Shown: piece after piece, positions 24,889 through 34,895 of the stretch | How the letters are laid out: every line of letters starts with the position of its first letter | Position numbering within the stretch: position 1 is the first letter of the stretch | Source of the DNA: Pseudodesulfovibrio profundus | GTDB taxonomy: Bacteria > Desulfobacterota > Desulfovibrionia > Desulfovibrionales > Desulfovibrionaceae | DNA: 64,000 nucleotides | Direction: 5' to 3' | Assembly (NCBI RefSeq): GCF_900217235.1 | Contig: NZ_LT907975.1 | Span: 2,331,001-2,395,000 of the forward strand | Program-made: the position numbers and the translations under genes | Notes under the pieces: generated by a model | Databases searched by the model: none | What the model was told of the DNA's origin: nothing | The model's input: the letters and a program-made list of their open reading frames with translations, nothing else

Positions 24889-27765
24889 TTACAGTGTGTC
24901 CAGTGTCTCGCCAACGACCTTTGCCAGTGCCTGAATACGAGGACGGAGTTTGCGAATTTCAGGCTCCACCTGTTCAAAGGTTTCATGGTAGCACCGCTTC
25001 TCCAGTTGGCGGGATGTCTCCACAATGTCCATTGCCAGCACATGACTGGCAATGTTGGTGATGGAGTGGAGCACTGCCCCCAGGTCTTCAAGGTTGGCGG
25101 ATTCAAGGCTGGCATCCAGGTTCTCCATATGGTTGTCGGCTTCCACCAGAAACAGGGTCAGGATTTCCTTGAGCAGGGATTGATTGCCGTCGAAACGGTT
25201 GGTGAGGCTTTCCAGGTCCAGGGTGACAACAGGGGCTGCATCGCGTTTGGGAGTCGCTCCGGATGGCATGGCCGGACCGGAACCCTGTTTGGTTGTTTTG
25301 CCTGCAACGGCCCGGGCAATGGCTGCGGAGAGTTCCTTCATGTCCACGGGCTTGCTGACATAGTCATCCATCCCGGCGGCAAACATGCGATCCTTGTCGC
25401 CTTTCATGGCATAGGCGGTCAGCGCTATGATAGGAATGTCGCTCTTAAACTCTTTACCCGTATGCTTCCGAATGATGCCGGTTGCTTCAATGCCGCCCAT
25501 TTCCGGCATCTGGATATCCATGAGTATGAGGTCTATGTCGTGCCCCTGCCTTTTGAGGGTTTCGAGCACGGCCACGCCATTCTCGGCCACGATCACGTTG
25601 TGGCCGAACATGGTCAGGAAATGAACAAGGAATTTCTGGTTGAGCAGGTTGTCCTCGGCCAGAAGGATGTTCAGGTGCATACCGGTGGGGATGGAAGATG
25701 TTGATGTGACATGAGGAGTCGCTTTGTTTTGTGATACGCCGAGACAGACGGTAAAGGAAAACGTGCTGCCTGAGCCGTATTCACTCTCTACGTGGATGGT
25801 TCCGCCCATCATTTCGACGAATTCCTTGGATATGGTCAGGCCGAGCCCGGTTCCCTGATGTTTTTTCCTCACTGAACTATCGACCTAGGTGAAGCTCTCG
25901 AACACCGTGCCGAGCATGTCTTCGGGGATACCTTCGCCGCTATCCTGCACTTTGAACAGCAGGCAAATTGCGTCTTCCCTCTTTTCCATCACCTCCACGG
26001 TGACATCAACAAATCCCCGTTCGGTAAATTTCATGGCGTTGCTGATGAGATTGCGAAGAATCTGTCCCAGCCGATCCGGGTCTCCATGGACCATGTTCGG
26101 GACGGCCCCGGAAACCATATGGTTCAGGGAGACAGGTTTTTTCTCAGTCATGGGTGCGAATTGACGAACGGTGCGTTCCACCAGAGGACGTATCTCGAAA
26201 TCTTCAGGTTTCAATTCGAGCTTGTGGGCTTCGATCTTGGAAATATCCAGCACGTCGTTGATGATGGCCAGTAGTGAACGGGCCGCATCACGGATCATGT
26301 CGATGTGCTCCCGCTGCTCCTCGTTCAGTCCGGTGGTGATGGTCATCTCGGCCATGCCAAGAATGCCGCTGATGGGAGTGCGGATTTCATGGCTCATGTT
26401 GGCGAGGAAGGTACTTTTCGACTGACTTGCTTCCATTGCCATGGTCTTGGCTATCTCGGCAGACCGGTTGGCTTCCTTCAACTGGCTTTCCATTCTGTTT
26501 CGCAAGATGGCGGCGCCAAACATGTCGGCGACCATGGTCATGGATTCGATCTCGACCGGCAGCCAGTCCCGCTCTTCCTCGTGCTCGGAAAGGCCGATGA
26601 ATCCCCACCACTTGTCGGCAACGAAAACAGGCATCAGCAGGATGGACTTCGCTTCGGTCCGTTCAAAGAATTCCCGCTCGGTTGATTGAAAGCTGCGGAT
26701 TTTACCGGCAACCACCTTGCGTCTGCTCAAAACGCCATGCCAGCGATCAAAAGTGGGGGAAAACGTCTGTCGGTGCATCTCGGGTTGACCGATAATGGGT
26801 GTCACGTTCTCCGCTGTCCATTCGTGGGTCATGGATACCATGGCCGGGCTGTCTGTTTCCGATTCAAGTTGGAAAATAAACACTCTGGAAACTTCCGTGG
26901 CCTTGCCAAGGGCTTTGAGTGCTTCGTCCGTCCCCTTGTGCCATTCGCCTTCCCTGAGAAATTTTTCTGCGAACGCCCCGACAACCTGCAGGATGGCATC
27001 CCGTCGAAAGAGATAATTTTCGAATTCTCGTTCTGGCGTCACGTCGCGGACCATACCGTATGCTCCGGTCATGGTGCCGTCCGGGTCATGGGTCACTCGT
27101 CTGTGCAGGTGAAGGTACTTCAGATTGCCTTCCGGGTCCTGAATCCGGTACTCGAAATCAAGAGGCCATCCTTGCTCTAGGGTCGCCTTGTTGGCCTGAT
27201 CATAGATCTCGCGGTCTTCAGGAAGAACGAATTGTCGAGCGCTGGCGAAATCCGTCAGTCTGCCGTCGTCGTTGAGGATTCGGCGGACGCCTTTGGACCA
27301 CCGCGGCATATGGCCGAAATCCATTTGCCATGTTCCGATTCGGGCGGTTTTCTCCACCCATTCAAAAAGCTTCTGCTGCTGTTTCAGGTGCCCTTCAAGG
27401 TCACGCTGCCGCACGACATTACGTATCAGTCGTTGCATGTCTCCTTGGGTTATCTCTTCACGGCTGAATACTTCAAAAGCTCCGGATTCCAGTGCTTTCT
27501 GTTGTTCCTGATCATCTGAACCGATGAAGACCGGACAGGTGTCGTGCTCCTGGCAGATGCGGTTGATGGCGCGAGGCCATGAGGTGTCGTCGCTGTCCGG
27601 TATAAGCAGAACAATGTCGGGTTCCATTTCTTCCAGCTTGCGAACGCCACGCGATAGCTGGGCATATCGATAGACGGTCACCGTCATGTCTCCGGAAAGC
27701 TCCGAAAACAGTCGTTCTTCCGGCTTTTTCCCGGCCAGGATCACCATGCGTAATTCCGTACCCAT
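24889..27765 (-). pseudogene. Hybrid sensor histidine kinase interrupted by an in-frame amber codon
   Basis: A single 959-codon frame from ATG 27765 (GGAG upstream) encodes a degenerate receiver (residues 1-120), PAS with PAC (about 130-260), GAF-like domain (270-420), HisKA with His459 in SHEIRTPISG, HATPase, receiver (LILMDIQMPEMGG) and a C-terminal Hpt-like region (LHSITNIASHV). TAG at 25885-25887 (codon 627) falls within the HATPase between ESFT and VDSSVRKK, where the family has Gln (FxQxDSS), so a CAG-to-TAG change explains it. GTGLGL and both C-terminal modules are separated from the sensor. An IS5 element lies 45 bp upstream of the start. Suppression cannot be excluded, but decay is more likely. 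A sequencing error is the other option. Confidence 0.85.
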
Positions 27766-27810
27766 TATTCTGCTCCACTGCTGAGTCACAAAGGTATGAA
27801 TGAAATATAT

Positions 27811-29080
27811 TGAGACCTCTGCACGGCAAATCCCACACTTTTACTCTTTAACTATTTGATTTATTATGCTATTATTTCTCCATCCAAAGGAGGAAGGCAT
27901 GGCTATTCGGCAGAAAGGACCTCGGTTGGGTGATTACTTCCTGGGGCACCGCAGAACCAAGACCACATTTCTGGATGAGATCAACGAACTCATCGACTGG
28001 CAGCCCATCAACGCCTTTCTGTGCAAGAAGATCAGGCGCAAGGCCAACGCCGTGGGCAATCCCGCCTATCCGCCTCTGGCGATGTTCAAGATTCTGCTCT
28101 TGCAGCGTTGGTACAACCTGAGTGATCCGGGCGTGGAGCAGGCGCTGCTCGACCGGCTCTCCTTTGTCAGATTTACCGGTTTTTCCATCGAGGACGACGT
28201 GCCGGACGAGACCACCATATGCCGTTTCCGTAACGGTTTGATCCGCCTGAAGGTGCTGGACTCCTTGCTCGACATGCTTAACCGCCAGCTTGAAGGACAA
28301 GGGCTTCTTGTCCGTGAGGGAGCCGTGGTGGACGCCTCGGTAGTCGAGTCGCAGCGGCGGCCGCGCAAGGTTATCGACGTGATGCCTGAGGACCGTTCCG
28401 AGGACGCCGAAGAACAGGATGGGCCGGTGGACTGCCGGGTCAGCTATTCGGATGACGAGGAGGCGGCCTGGCTCCGCAAGAGAAATCGGGCCTATTACGG
28501 CTACAAGCTCCATGCCGCGACGGACAGTCGAGACGGGTTTCTGCTCTGTGGTCACATCACTCCCGCGAACCATTCGGACACGGGCGAATTCGAGCGGCTC
28601 GTGAATGGCGTCGGCCTTGATCCCGGCGCACGGGTTTATGCGGACAAGGGCTATTGCAGCGGGAAGAACCGGGACATTCTGTTTGATCGCGATTTGGAGG
28701 ACGGAACCATGGACAAGACGCCTCGTGGCGGCAGGCTGACAGACTTCGAAAAGACCCGCAACCGTGACATCAGCAGCATTCGGCAAATAGTCGAGCGGGC
28801 CTTCGGCACACTCAAACGTGGCTACGCATTCTTTCGGTCCCGATACGTGGGTCGTGAGAAGGTGGAGGGAGAGTTCCACATCCTCGCCATGGCGTTCAAT
28901 TTGAAAAAAGCTGTTCGACTGGCGCGAGCCTGAAGGGAGAGGTGCGTCCAAAATCCGGCATTTCGGCCAGAAATGGCAGGAAAAGGCCGGGAATGAGCCC
29001 AAGCTGGGGTGCGGTCAGAACATCAAATTGGGTGCGGAGCGCAAGGCACGGACGCGAAAAGGGGATGCGCAGAGGTCTCA
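27811..29080 (+). mobile_element. IS5-family insertion sequence, 1270 bp
   Basis: The ends are TGAGACCTCTGC (27811-27822) and GCAGAGGTCTCA (29069-29080), a 12-bp perfect inverted repeat. TAT flanks both sides (27808-27810 and 29081-29083), a likely 3-bp target duplication. The element encodes one transposase and is inserted just 5' of the broken hybrid kinase gene. Confidence 0.88.
27899..28933 (+). CDS. IS5-family transposase
   Basis: The 344-residue protein starts at ATG 27899 after AAAGGAGGAAGG. It shows the IS5 N-terminal domain (NPAYPPLAMFKILLLQRWYNLSDPGVEQAL, RFTGF, PDETTICRFR) and the DDE core: DASVVES, YADKGYCSGKNR, and VERAFGTLKRGYAFFRSRY with the catalytic Glu. It is full length with no frameshift. 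It should cut and join the 12-bp terminal repeats. Only one full copy is in the window; the other IS5 element (58926-59746) belongs to a different group. Confidence 0.93.
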   Translation: MAIRQKGPRLGDYFLGHRRTKTTFLDEINELIDWQPINAFLCKKIRRKANAVGNPAYPPLAMFKILLLQRWYNLSDPGVEQALLDRLSFVRFTGFSIEDDVPDETTICRFRNGLIRLKVLDSLLDMLNRQLEGQGLLVREGAVVDASVVESQRRPRKVIDVMPEDRSEDAEEQDGPVDCRVSYSDDEEAAWLRKRNRAYYGYKLHAATDSRDGFLLCGHITPANHSDTGEFERLVNGVGLDPGARVYADKGYCSGKNRDILFDRDLEDGTMDKTPRGGRLTDFEKTRNRDISSIRQIVERAFGTLKRGYAFFRSRYVGREKVEGEFHILAMAFNLKKAVRLARA

Positions 29081-29316
29081 TATTAGCCAAATCACGTAAT
29101 TACGCAAGGATAACTATATTATAAGGAGCAGTTGGCTGGTTTTTGGCGGGTGAGAAATGATGCAATAACCTCCTTTTATCGTCTGCAAAGTCAAACGGTT
29201 AGCGTAGTTGCGCACTTGCGTTCCCTGTAAAGGGAGAGTATAGGTGATAGTAGGGTAGCTTCAGTCCAAAGGTGTTGTGGTTATGTCTTGGGAAGCCGCT
29301 CAATAAAGGGTGTTCC
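28934..29316. other. IS5 3' end and intergenic region before the TonB-like gene
   Basis: The first 147 bp belong to the IS5 element. The remaining 236 bp hold a 10-bp palindrome CGTAATTACG (29095-29104) and otherwise nothing I can assign. Confidence 0.5.
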
Positions 29317-30831
29317 ATGATGGCACGGTCTCTCAGTTGGATAATCTCCATACTGCTGCATACGGTCTTCGCCGTGGTGCTGTCATATGGTGTGCATTAT
29401 CCCGACTTGCCGCTCGAGAAACTCATGGAAGTGGAGTTGACCCGGGTGCTTCCGCAGGAAGACATTGTGGTCGTAAAAACGCCACTACCTCCACCCCCTT
29501 CTCCTGTTCAGGAGCAGAAACAGGCATCGGACTCCCCGCAAGTCGCTCAGGCCCTGCCGGAAAATGAGACCATCGTGCTTGATGATGCGCCTCCTCCGCC
29601 CCTGGCTCCACCCTCACAATCGATACCTGTAGAGCCGGAGCAGCCACAGGCGGCGCCGGATTTTGAACCCATAAGCTCTGTGAAAGTCGCAGAGGATGAA
29701 AAGCTGCAACCTCAGGTGTCCCAGCCTGTCGCAGATGCCTCCAGTGTGGAGGATGCGGTCAATCGCATTGACGTCCGAAAGGGCGATACAATCGTCCATC
29801 GCGGACATGAAGCGCGGTTCGGGCGGGCGCTCATGGCCGACTATTACTCCTATTCATCCACAGAGTTCTCCGGTCAATTCAAAACACAGGATGATCGAAC
29901 CATCACCATCATCGATGCCAGGGACACCGAGTATGGTCGTTTCCTTATCTATGACTCCAAGCACAAGACCCTTCGTCGGCTCAAGGAATTCGGTAAGTAT
30001 GTTTATACCATAGGTCCTTCCGTCTATGCCGATGAACCGATAATCGGAACCGTGACCTTCCTGGCCAAGAATGATCGTATCGAGCGATTTATTCTAACAT
30101 CGGACGATGACCGGATGGCACATTACCCGCGCAAGGTGCACATCAGGGAGCAGGAGGTACAACTGCCGACCAATCATGGTATCCGGACCGCATATGTTTC
30201 CATGCCGCCATATGGGGATGGGCAGCCCGGCGTGGTTCTCGTTCAGGGCAACCGATGTGTTCAGCCTGGGTTGGTGCAGGGAGTGACCCGGGCATTGTCC
30301 TCCAATAACCTGTGTGCGCTCTCGTTTCAGCCACGACAGTGCACTGGCGATGTGGAACGGAAGGATACCGATGCCGAGATAGTTGAGGATATTCGAGCGG
30401 CTGTGGCGCATTTTCCTTCTCTTGCCCGGGTGGACACATCCCGAGTCGGACTGTGGGGCCACGGGCAGGGAGTGCCCTTGGCTATCCGAGCGGTTCGGGC
30501 TGGAGGTGCATTGCAGCCGGCGTTTCTGGTGTGCATGCTCAATGAAAATGTGAATGTGGACGAGATGCCGACCAAGGCTGTCTTAAACGAACTTTCCATG
30601 CCGGTAATGTGGTTTTTCTCCGGTTCGGAAGTGGGAAGGTGGAATGATTTTGTGGATACCCTCGAAGCGCTTCGGGACTCTGCGGGGAAGGAATTCACCA
30701 TAGTCATGGCTCCCATGCGCAAAAAGGGGAAAGCTGCCGAGGTCCTGGGTTCCAACGCCGCCTGGGTTGAGAACGTTGCTGAAGACCATATTCGGGTGGT
30801 GGCTTCGTGGATTGAAGGGCGGTCTCGATAA
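29317..30831 (+). CDS. TonB-like anchored protein fused to a degenerate alpha/beta hydrolase domain
   Basis: The 504-residue protein has a cytoplasmic start and one N-terminal membrane segment (residues 7-24, SWIISILLHTVFAVVLSY), then a Pro-rich periplasmic stretch to about residue 135 as in TonB, an unassigned beta-rich region (150-270), and a C-terminal alpha/beta hydrolase fold (about 280-504; VVLVQGN, GLWGHGQG, MPVMWFFSG, a late His in EDHIRVV). The nucleophile elbow is GHGQG instead of GxSxG, so the catalytic Ser is Gly and hydrolysis is doubtful. No TonB C-terminal box was seen. I do not recognise the family; it could be a periplasmic binding or envelope protein. AAAGGG precedes ATG 29317. 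Confidence 0.7.
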   Translation: MMARSLSWIISILLHTVFAVVLSYGVHYPDLPLEKLMEVELTRVLPQEDIVVVKTPLPPPPSPVQEQKQASDSPQVAQALPENETIVLDDAPPPPLAPPSQSIPVEPEQPQAAPDFEPISSVKVAEDEKLQPQVSQPVADASSVEDAVNRIDVRKGDTIVHRGHEARFGRALMADYYSYSSTEFSGQFKTQDDRTITIIDARDTEYGRFLIYDSKHKTLRRLKEFGKYVYTIGPSVYADEPIIGTVTFLAKNDRIERFILTSDDDRMAHYPRKVHIREQEVQLPTNHGIRTAYVSMPPYGDGQPGVVLVQGNRCVQPGLVQGVTRALSSNNLCALSFQPRQCTGDVERKDTDAEIVEDIRAAVAHFPSLARVDTSRVGLWGHGQGVPLAIRAVRAGGALQPAFLVCMLNENVNVDEMPTKAVLNELSMPVMWFFSGSEVGRWNDFVDTLEALRDSAGKEFTIVMAPMRKKGKAAEVLGSNAAWVENVAEDHIRVVASWIEGRSR

Positions 30832-30944
30832 ATAATGAGATAGTGATGGGCTAATTATGCGTCCTCCTTTCATTTGTTTGTCTATTAGGATATGCTGGGC
30901 AGCCTGTTGAATTTCTTGTGGAACATTTGTCGCTAGTCAAAACA

Positions 30945-33900
30945 ATGAGTGATTTACCTGTCGAATATAGCTGGGACATCTCCCAACAGTTGGAATCGAA
31001 TCCGCATCTCTTCAAGCTGATTCTTGGGGCCTCTGGTGTTGCCATGTCGCTTCGGGATACGGAGTTGCGTCCCATTTACATGAATCAGGCCTTTTTGGAT
31101 TACTACGGCTATTCAGAACATGAAGCGCGAAACAGCCAGAAAGATAAGGTTCTGACCAAGGAGACCATCCGCTTGTATGACGAGGAGGTCTTGCCTGCAT
31201 TGCGCGCTGGGCAGAGCTGGGAAGGCGAATACTCCATCCGCACTGCCAGCGGTCGGCAGTGCATGGTTTTGGGCCGATTTGATCCGGTTCTGGACAAGGA
31301 AGGGCGTTTCAAACTCGCTGTTTCAGTCATGCGCGACGCAAGCCATTCGCTCAAGCTGCGTAATGCGTTGACGCAGACAGAACGGCATCTGAAATTTCTG
31401 AGCGAAAACACCAGTGACTGTTTGTTTCGTCTTCGGCTGCAGGACGGGCGATACGACTACATAAGCTCGGCCGTGAAATCCATTACCGGATACACGCCCC
31501 AGGAGTTTTACCAGACCCCCCGCCTCTTTGATCAGTTGGCACCTGCGGAGTGGAAGGAAACGCTGGCTCTTTGGTGGCGAGAGATTCAGGGCGGTAACTG
31601 CCGCTACGAATATACCATGCCCATCCGTCACAAAACCCTTGGTATTCGTTGGGTGAACCAGCGAGTGACCGTGGTGAACGATGACAAGGGTGCTGCCATA
31701 GCCGTTGAAGGCATCATCACTGATGTGACCAAGGCCAAGGAAGCCGAGGAAGCACTGAAGGCCAGCGAAGAGAAATTCCGTTTTCTTGCCGAACGTATGA
31801 CCGATGTGGTCTGGCTCATGGATAACGACATGAATTTCATTTACGCCACACCTTCCGCCAAAAAACTGTGGGGATATACGCCCGATGAGATGGTCCGGCT
31901 GGACTATCGGGAGCTGTTCACGGATGTGGGACTGGGCATGCTCAAGGAAGCGTATGAGTTGCGGGCCCTTGCCGAGGCTCGTGGCGACTACGAGTACGTC
32001 AATCATCTTGAGATGCCCCACATCCATAAACATGGCTACTGGGTCTGGTCCGATACGTCTGTTCGACGGCTCTATGATCACACCAATCGGCCTGTTGGCT
32101 ATCAGGGTGTTTCGAGAGATATCTCAGATCGCAAGGATTCGGAAAACGCATTGCGGGCCAGTGAGCAAAAATATCGCTTACTGGTTGAAAACGTGACCGA
32201 CGTTGTCTGGACCCAGGACAACATGTCCCGGTTCACCTACGTGACGCCCTCGGCCGAACAGCTGTGGGGGTATCCCGTGGAAGAGCTGATGCAGCTCGAT
32301 TATCGGGATTTGTTCACCCCGGAATCACGATTGCTGCTTGAGCAAGCCAAGACACAGCGCAAGGCGGTCGAGGTCCGCGGAAATTACACCGCCAACGAGC
32401 GACAGGTTTTCGAGCACTTGCGCAAAGACGGGACAACTGTCTGGGCGGAAAGTGTTGTTCGTCGCACATTCGATCCCAATGGAACCCCGTCGGGATATCT
32501 CGGTGTCAGCCGCGATATTACTGAACGAAAGAGTGCTGAAAACGCACTGTTGCAGAGTGAAAACCGTTTCCGCTCGCTCTTTGAAGAATCTCCCATATCC
32601 CTTTGGGAAGAGGATTTGACGAAGCTCAAACAGTACTTTGATGAGCTTAAGGAGCAGGGTGTCGTTAATTTCAGGGAATATTTTTATGCGCACCCCGAAA
32701 GTCTCGCCCATTGCGCGTCACTTGTGGAGGTGGTCGCCGTCAATAAGGCGACCCTTGATCTGCTGCGGGCCAGTGACAAAGAGGATCTGATAGGTAATCT
32801 GGACAAGGTCCTGACAGAAAGCTCCATGGCTGCCTTCACCGAGGAAATGATTCTGCTGGCTTCGGGTGGGTGCGAGTACTGCGGTGAAATTACCCACCGG
32901 ACGCTGACAGGCGAAGAAATATGGGTTGTGGTGCATTTTCTAGTTCCCCCCGAATACAAGGATTCCCTGTCCAGAGTCATTGTTTCGCTCATTGACGTCA
33001 CGCCGCGCAAGCGGGCCGAGCAGGCGTTGGTGGAATCCGAAGAGCGCTATCGCGTCGTGGTTGAGAATGCCCAGGAAGGCGTCATGATCATTCAGGACGA
33101 TAAATCTCTGTTCGTGAATGAGGCGCTGGAGGAAATGTTGGGCTATTCCGGGGACGAGTTGCAGGACAGAAAACTTCAATCCCTTGTGTTTGAAGAGGAT
33201 GTGCCGCAGGGGAATCTGTTCTTTAGGCGAAGCTACGCCAATGATTCCGAAGAAGAATTCACGACATTGCGGTTAAAGACGAAACAGGGCGAAATCAAGT
33301 GGGTTACACTCAACATCAAGCCTATTATGTGGGGAGGCAGGCCGGCCCGCATGGAAATCGTGACGGATATTACGCCGCACAAGATGCTGGAAAAAGAGTT
33401 GCGCATGGCGCATGCCCAGATGGAGGAGCGGGTCACCCGTCGTACTGCGGAACTCTCGAAAGCCAACCTTCTGCTCACTACCGAGATCGAAGAACGACGT
33501 AAGGCAGAGGAGCAGATTCTTACGCTGACCCAACAACTCATTCGCGCTCAGGAAGATGAACGGCAGCGTATTTCCCGCGATCTGCACGATAATGTCGCTC
33601 AGGATCTGTCTTCAATCGTATTGAACATGGAAACATTGTTCGATGGCGGAGGAGCAGTTGAGCCGGTGATACGGGAGCGGGTTCGATCCGTGGCAAAAGT
33701 TGTCCGCGGAGCCGTGGCTTCGGTGCGGCATATTGCCTATGGCCTGCGTCCGCCAGTGCTGGACCAGCTCGGTCTGAGCAGGACATTGAAGCAATTGTGC
33801 AATGAAACCGCTGGACGTACACCCATGGACGTGGTTTTTTCGGCTGTAGGTATTGAGAACATAAAGTTGAGTCTTGATACGGAAATTCATATATACCGCA

Positions 33901-34187
33901 TGATTCAGGAAGCGTTGAACAATGTCTGCAAACATGCTTCGGCCTCGAACTGTTCAGTGCGACTTATAGGCAGCCATCCTGATCTTCTGGTTCGGGTGGC
34001 GGATAACGGGAGTGGGTTTGATGTGGAGCAGCGACGAACCGAGGTCGTTGACGAAAAACGCATGGGCTTGAAAAGCATGGAAGAGCGGGCGCGAATCATC
34101 GGTGCGACCATGGATATCCGCTCGAAAAACGGGATAGGAACACGGATTACGTTTAGAGTACCAATAAAGGACGCCAGGAGTCGTTAG
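30945..34187 (+). CDS. Multi-PAS sensor histidine kinase, NarX/DegS (HisKA_3) type
   Basis: The 1080-residue cytoplasmic kinase has about six PAS domains in tandem (starting near residues 15, 145, 275, 405, 535 and 690), several ending in the PAC motif GxxxDITxRK. A coiled coil (about 815-870) leads to the HisKA_3 segment DERQRISRDLHDNVAQD with phospho-His881, then a HATPase with NNVCKHASASN, VADNGSGFD and GLKSMEERA. PAS3 and PAS4 are close copies (EEKFRFLAERMTDVVW and EQKYRLLVENVTDVVW), indicating recent duplication. The LuxR-type partner starts on the next base. ATG 30945 is preferred over GTG 30918; neither has a strong ribosome binding site. Confidence 0.9.
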   Translation: MSDLPVEYSWDISQQLESNPHLFKLILGASGVAMSLRDTELRPIYMNQAFLDYYGYSEHEARNSQKDKVLTKETIRLYDEEVLPALRAGQSWEGEYSIRTASGRQCMVLGRFDPVLDKEGRFKLAVSVMRDASHSLKLRNALTQTERHLKFLSENTSDCLFRLRLQDGRYDYISSAVKSITGYTPQEFYQTPRLFDQLAPAEWKETLALWWREIQGGNCRYEYTMPIRHKTLGIRWVNQRVTVVNDDKGAAIAVEGIITDVTKAKEAEEALKASEEKFRFLAERMTDVVWLMDNDMNFIYATPSAKKLWGYTPDEMVRLDYRELFTDVGLGMLKEAYELRALAEARGDYEYVNHLEMPHIHKHGYWVWSDTSVRRLYDHTNRPVGYQGVSRDISDRKDSENALRASEQKYRLLVENVTDVVWTQDNMSRFTYVTPSAEQLWGYPVEELMQLDYRDLFTPESRLLLEQAKTQRKAVEVRGNYTANERQVFEHLRKDGTTVWAESVVRRTFDPNGTPSGYLGVSRDITERKSAENALLQSENRFRSLFEESPISLWEEDLTKLKQYFDELKEQGVVNFREYFYAHPESLAHCASLVEVVAVNKATLDLLRASDKEDLIGNLDKVLTESSMAAFTEEMILLASGGCEYCGEITHRTLTGEEIWVVVHFLVPPEYKDSLSRVIVSLIDVTPRKRAEQALVESEERYRVVVENAQEGVMIIQDDKSLFVNEALEEMLGYSGDELQDRKLQSLVFEEDVPQGNLFFRRSYANDSEEEFTTLRLKTKQGEIKWVTLNIKPIMWGGRPARMEIVTDITPHKMLEKELRMAHAQMEERVTRRTAELSKANLLLTTEIEERRKAEEQILTLTQQLIRAQEDERQRISRDLHDNVAQDLSSIVLNMETLFDGGGAVEPVIRERVRSVAKVVRGAVASVRHIAYGLRPPVLDQLGLSRTLKQLCNETAGRTPMDVVFSAVGIENIKLSLDTEIHIYRMIQEALNNVCKHASASNCSVRLIGSHPDLLVRVADNGSGFDVEQRRTEVVDEKRMGLKSMEERARIIGATMDIRSKNGIGTRITFRVPIKDARSR

Positions 34188-34853
34188 ATGAAGTTGATGA
34201 TAGTAGACGATCACCCTCTATTTCGTGAGGGGTTGAAAACCATGATTTCCCGGGATTCCCGCTTCACTGTGGTGGCTGAAGCAGGAAATGGGAAAGAGGG
34301 AATGGCTCTAGCGAAAAAGCATGAGCCGGATATCATGCTGGTGGATATTTCCATGCCGGGCAAGAACGGCATCCAAATCGTTCGAGATCTCAAGGACGTG
34401 TTGCCAGATACACGTTTCATCATCATATCCATGCACTCGGAGGCCGATTATATCGTGGAGTCGTTCAGGGCCGGTGCCACCGGATATCTGATCAAGGAAT
34501 CGGCAGCCTCCAACCTCATTCGCGGCCTTGATACCGTAGCTCGGGGTGAACTCTTCCTCGACAGCGCACTCTCACAGGAAGTGATCTTTCGTTTGTTACA
34601 GGCCAAGGACAGCAAAAGTGAAGACAGCGGCGAACCGTACTCTTCCCTCACGGCCCGCGAGCAGGAAGTCATGCGAATGCTGGCCGAGGGCTTAACCACC
34701 AAAGAGGTGGCCGCCAAACTGTTCATCAGCCCGAAAACAGTAGAGAATCATCGAACCAACCTGATGAAGAAATTGGGTTTGCAGAGCACTGTGGAGCTGA
34801 TTCGTTACTCGGCACGGCTTGGACTGATCGATCTGGATACGTGGGCGATTTAG
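34188..34853 (+). CDS. NarL/LuxR-type response regulator
   Basis: The 221-residue protein has a receiver (MIVDDHPLFREG, IMLVDISMPGKNG, LIKESA) and a C-terminal LuxR helix-turn-helix (SSLTAREQEVMRMLAEGLTTKEVAAKL, SPKTVENHRTNLMKKL). Its ATG directly follows the kinase stop codon, so the pair is co-translated. It should bind DNA when phosphorylated by the six-PAS kinase. The regulated genes are unknown; the nap operon 10 kb away is possible but unsupported. Confidence 0.93.
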   Translation: MKLMIVDDHPLFREGLKTMISRDSRFTVVAEAGNGKEGMALAKKHEPDIMLVDISMPGKNGIQIVRDLKDVLPDTRFIIISMHSEADYIVESFRAGATGYLIKESAASNLIRGLDTVARGELFLDSALSQEVIFRLLQAKDSKSEDSGEPYSSLTAREQEVMRMLAEGLTTKEVAAKLFISPKTVENHRTNLMKKLGLQSTVELIRYSARLGLIDLDTWAI

Positions 34854-34895
34854 TCTCTGGAATGGATGCCGGTGTTACCGGACCATTATATTTTT

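Noticed and set aside
25885-25887. Pyrrolysine at the TAG codon of the hybrid kinase
   Set aside because: The family residue at this position is Gln and histidine kinases are not known to use pyrrolysine; a point mutation is simpler.
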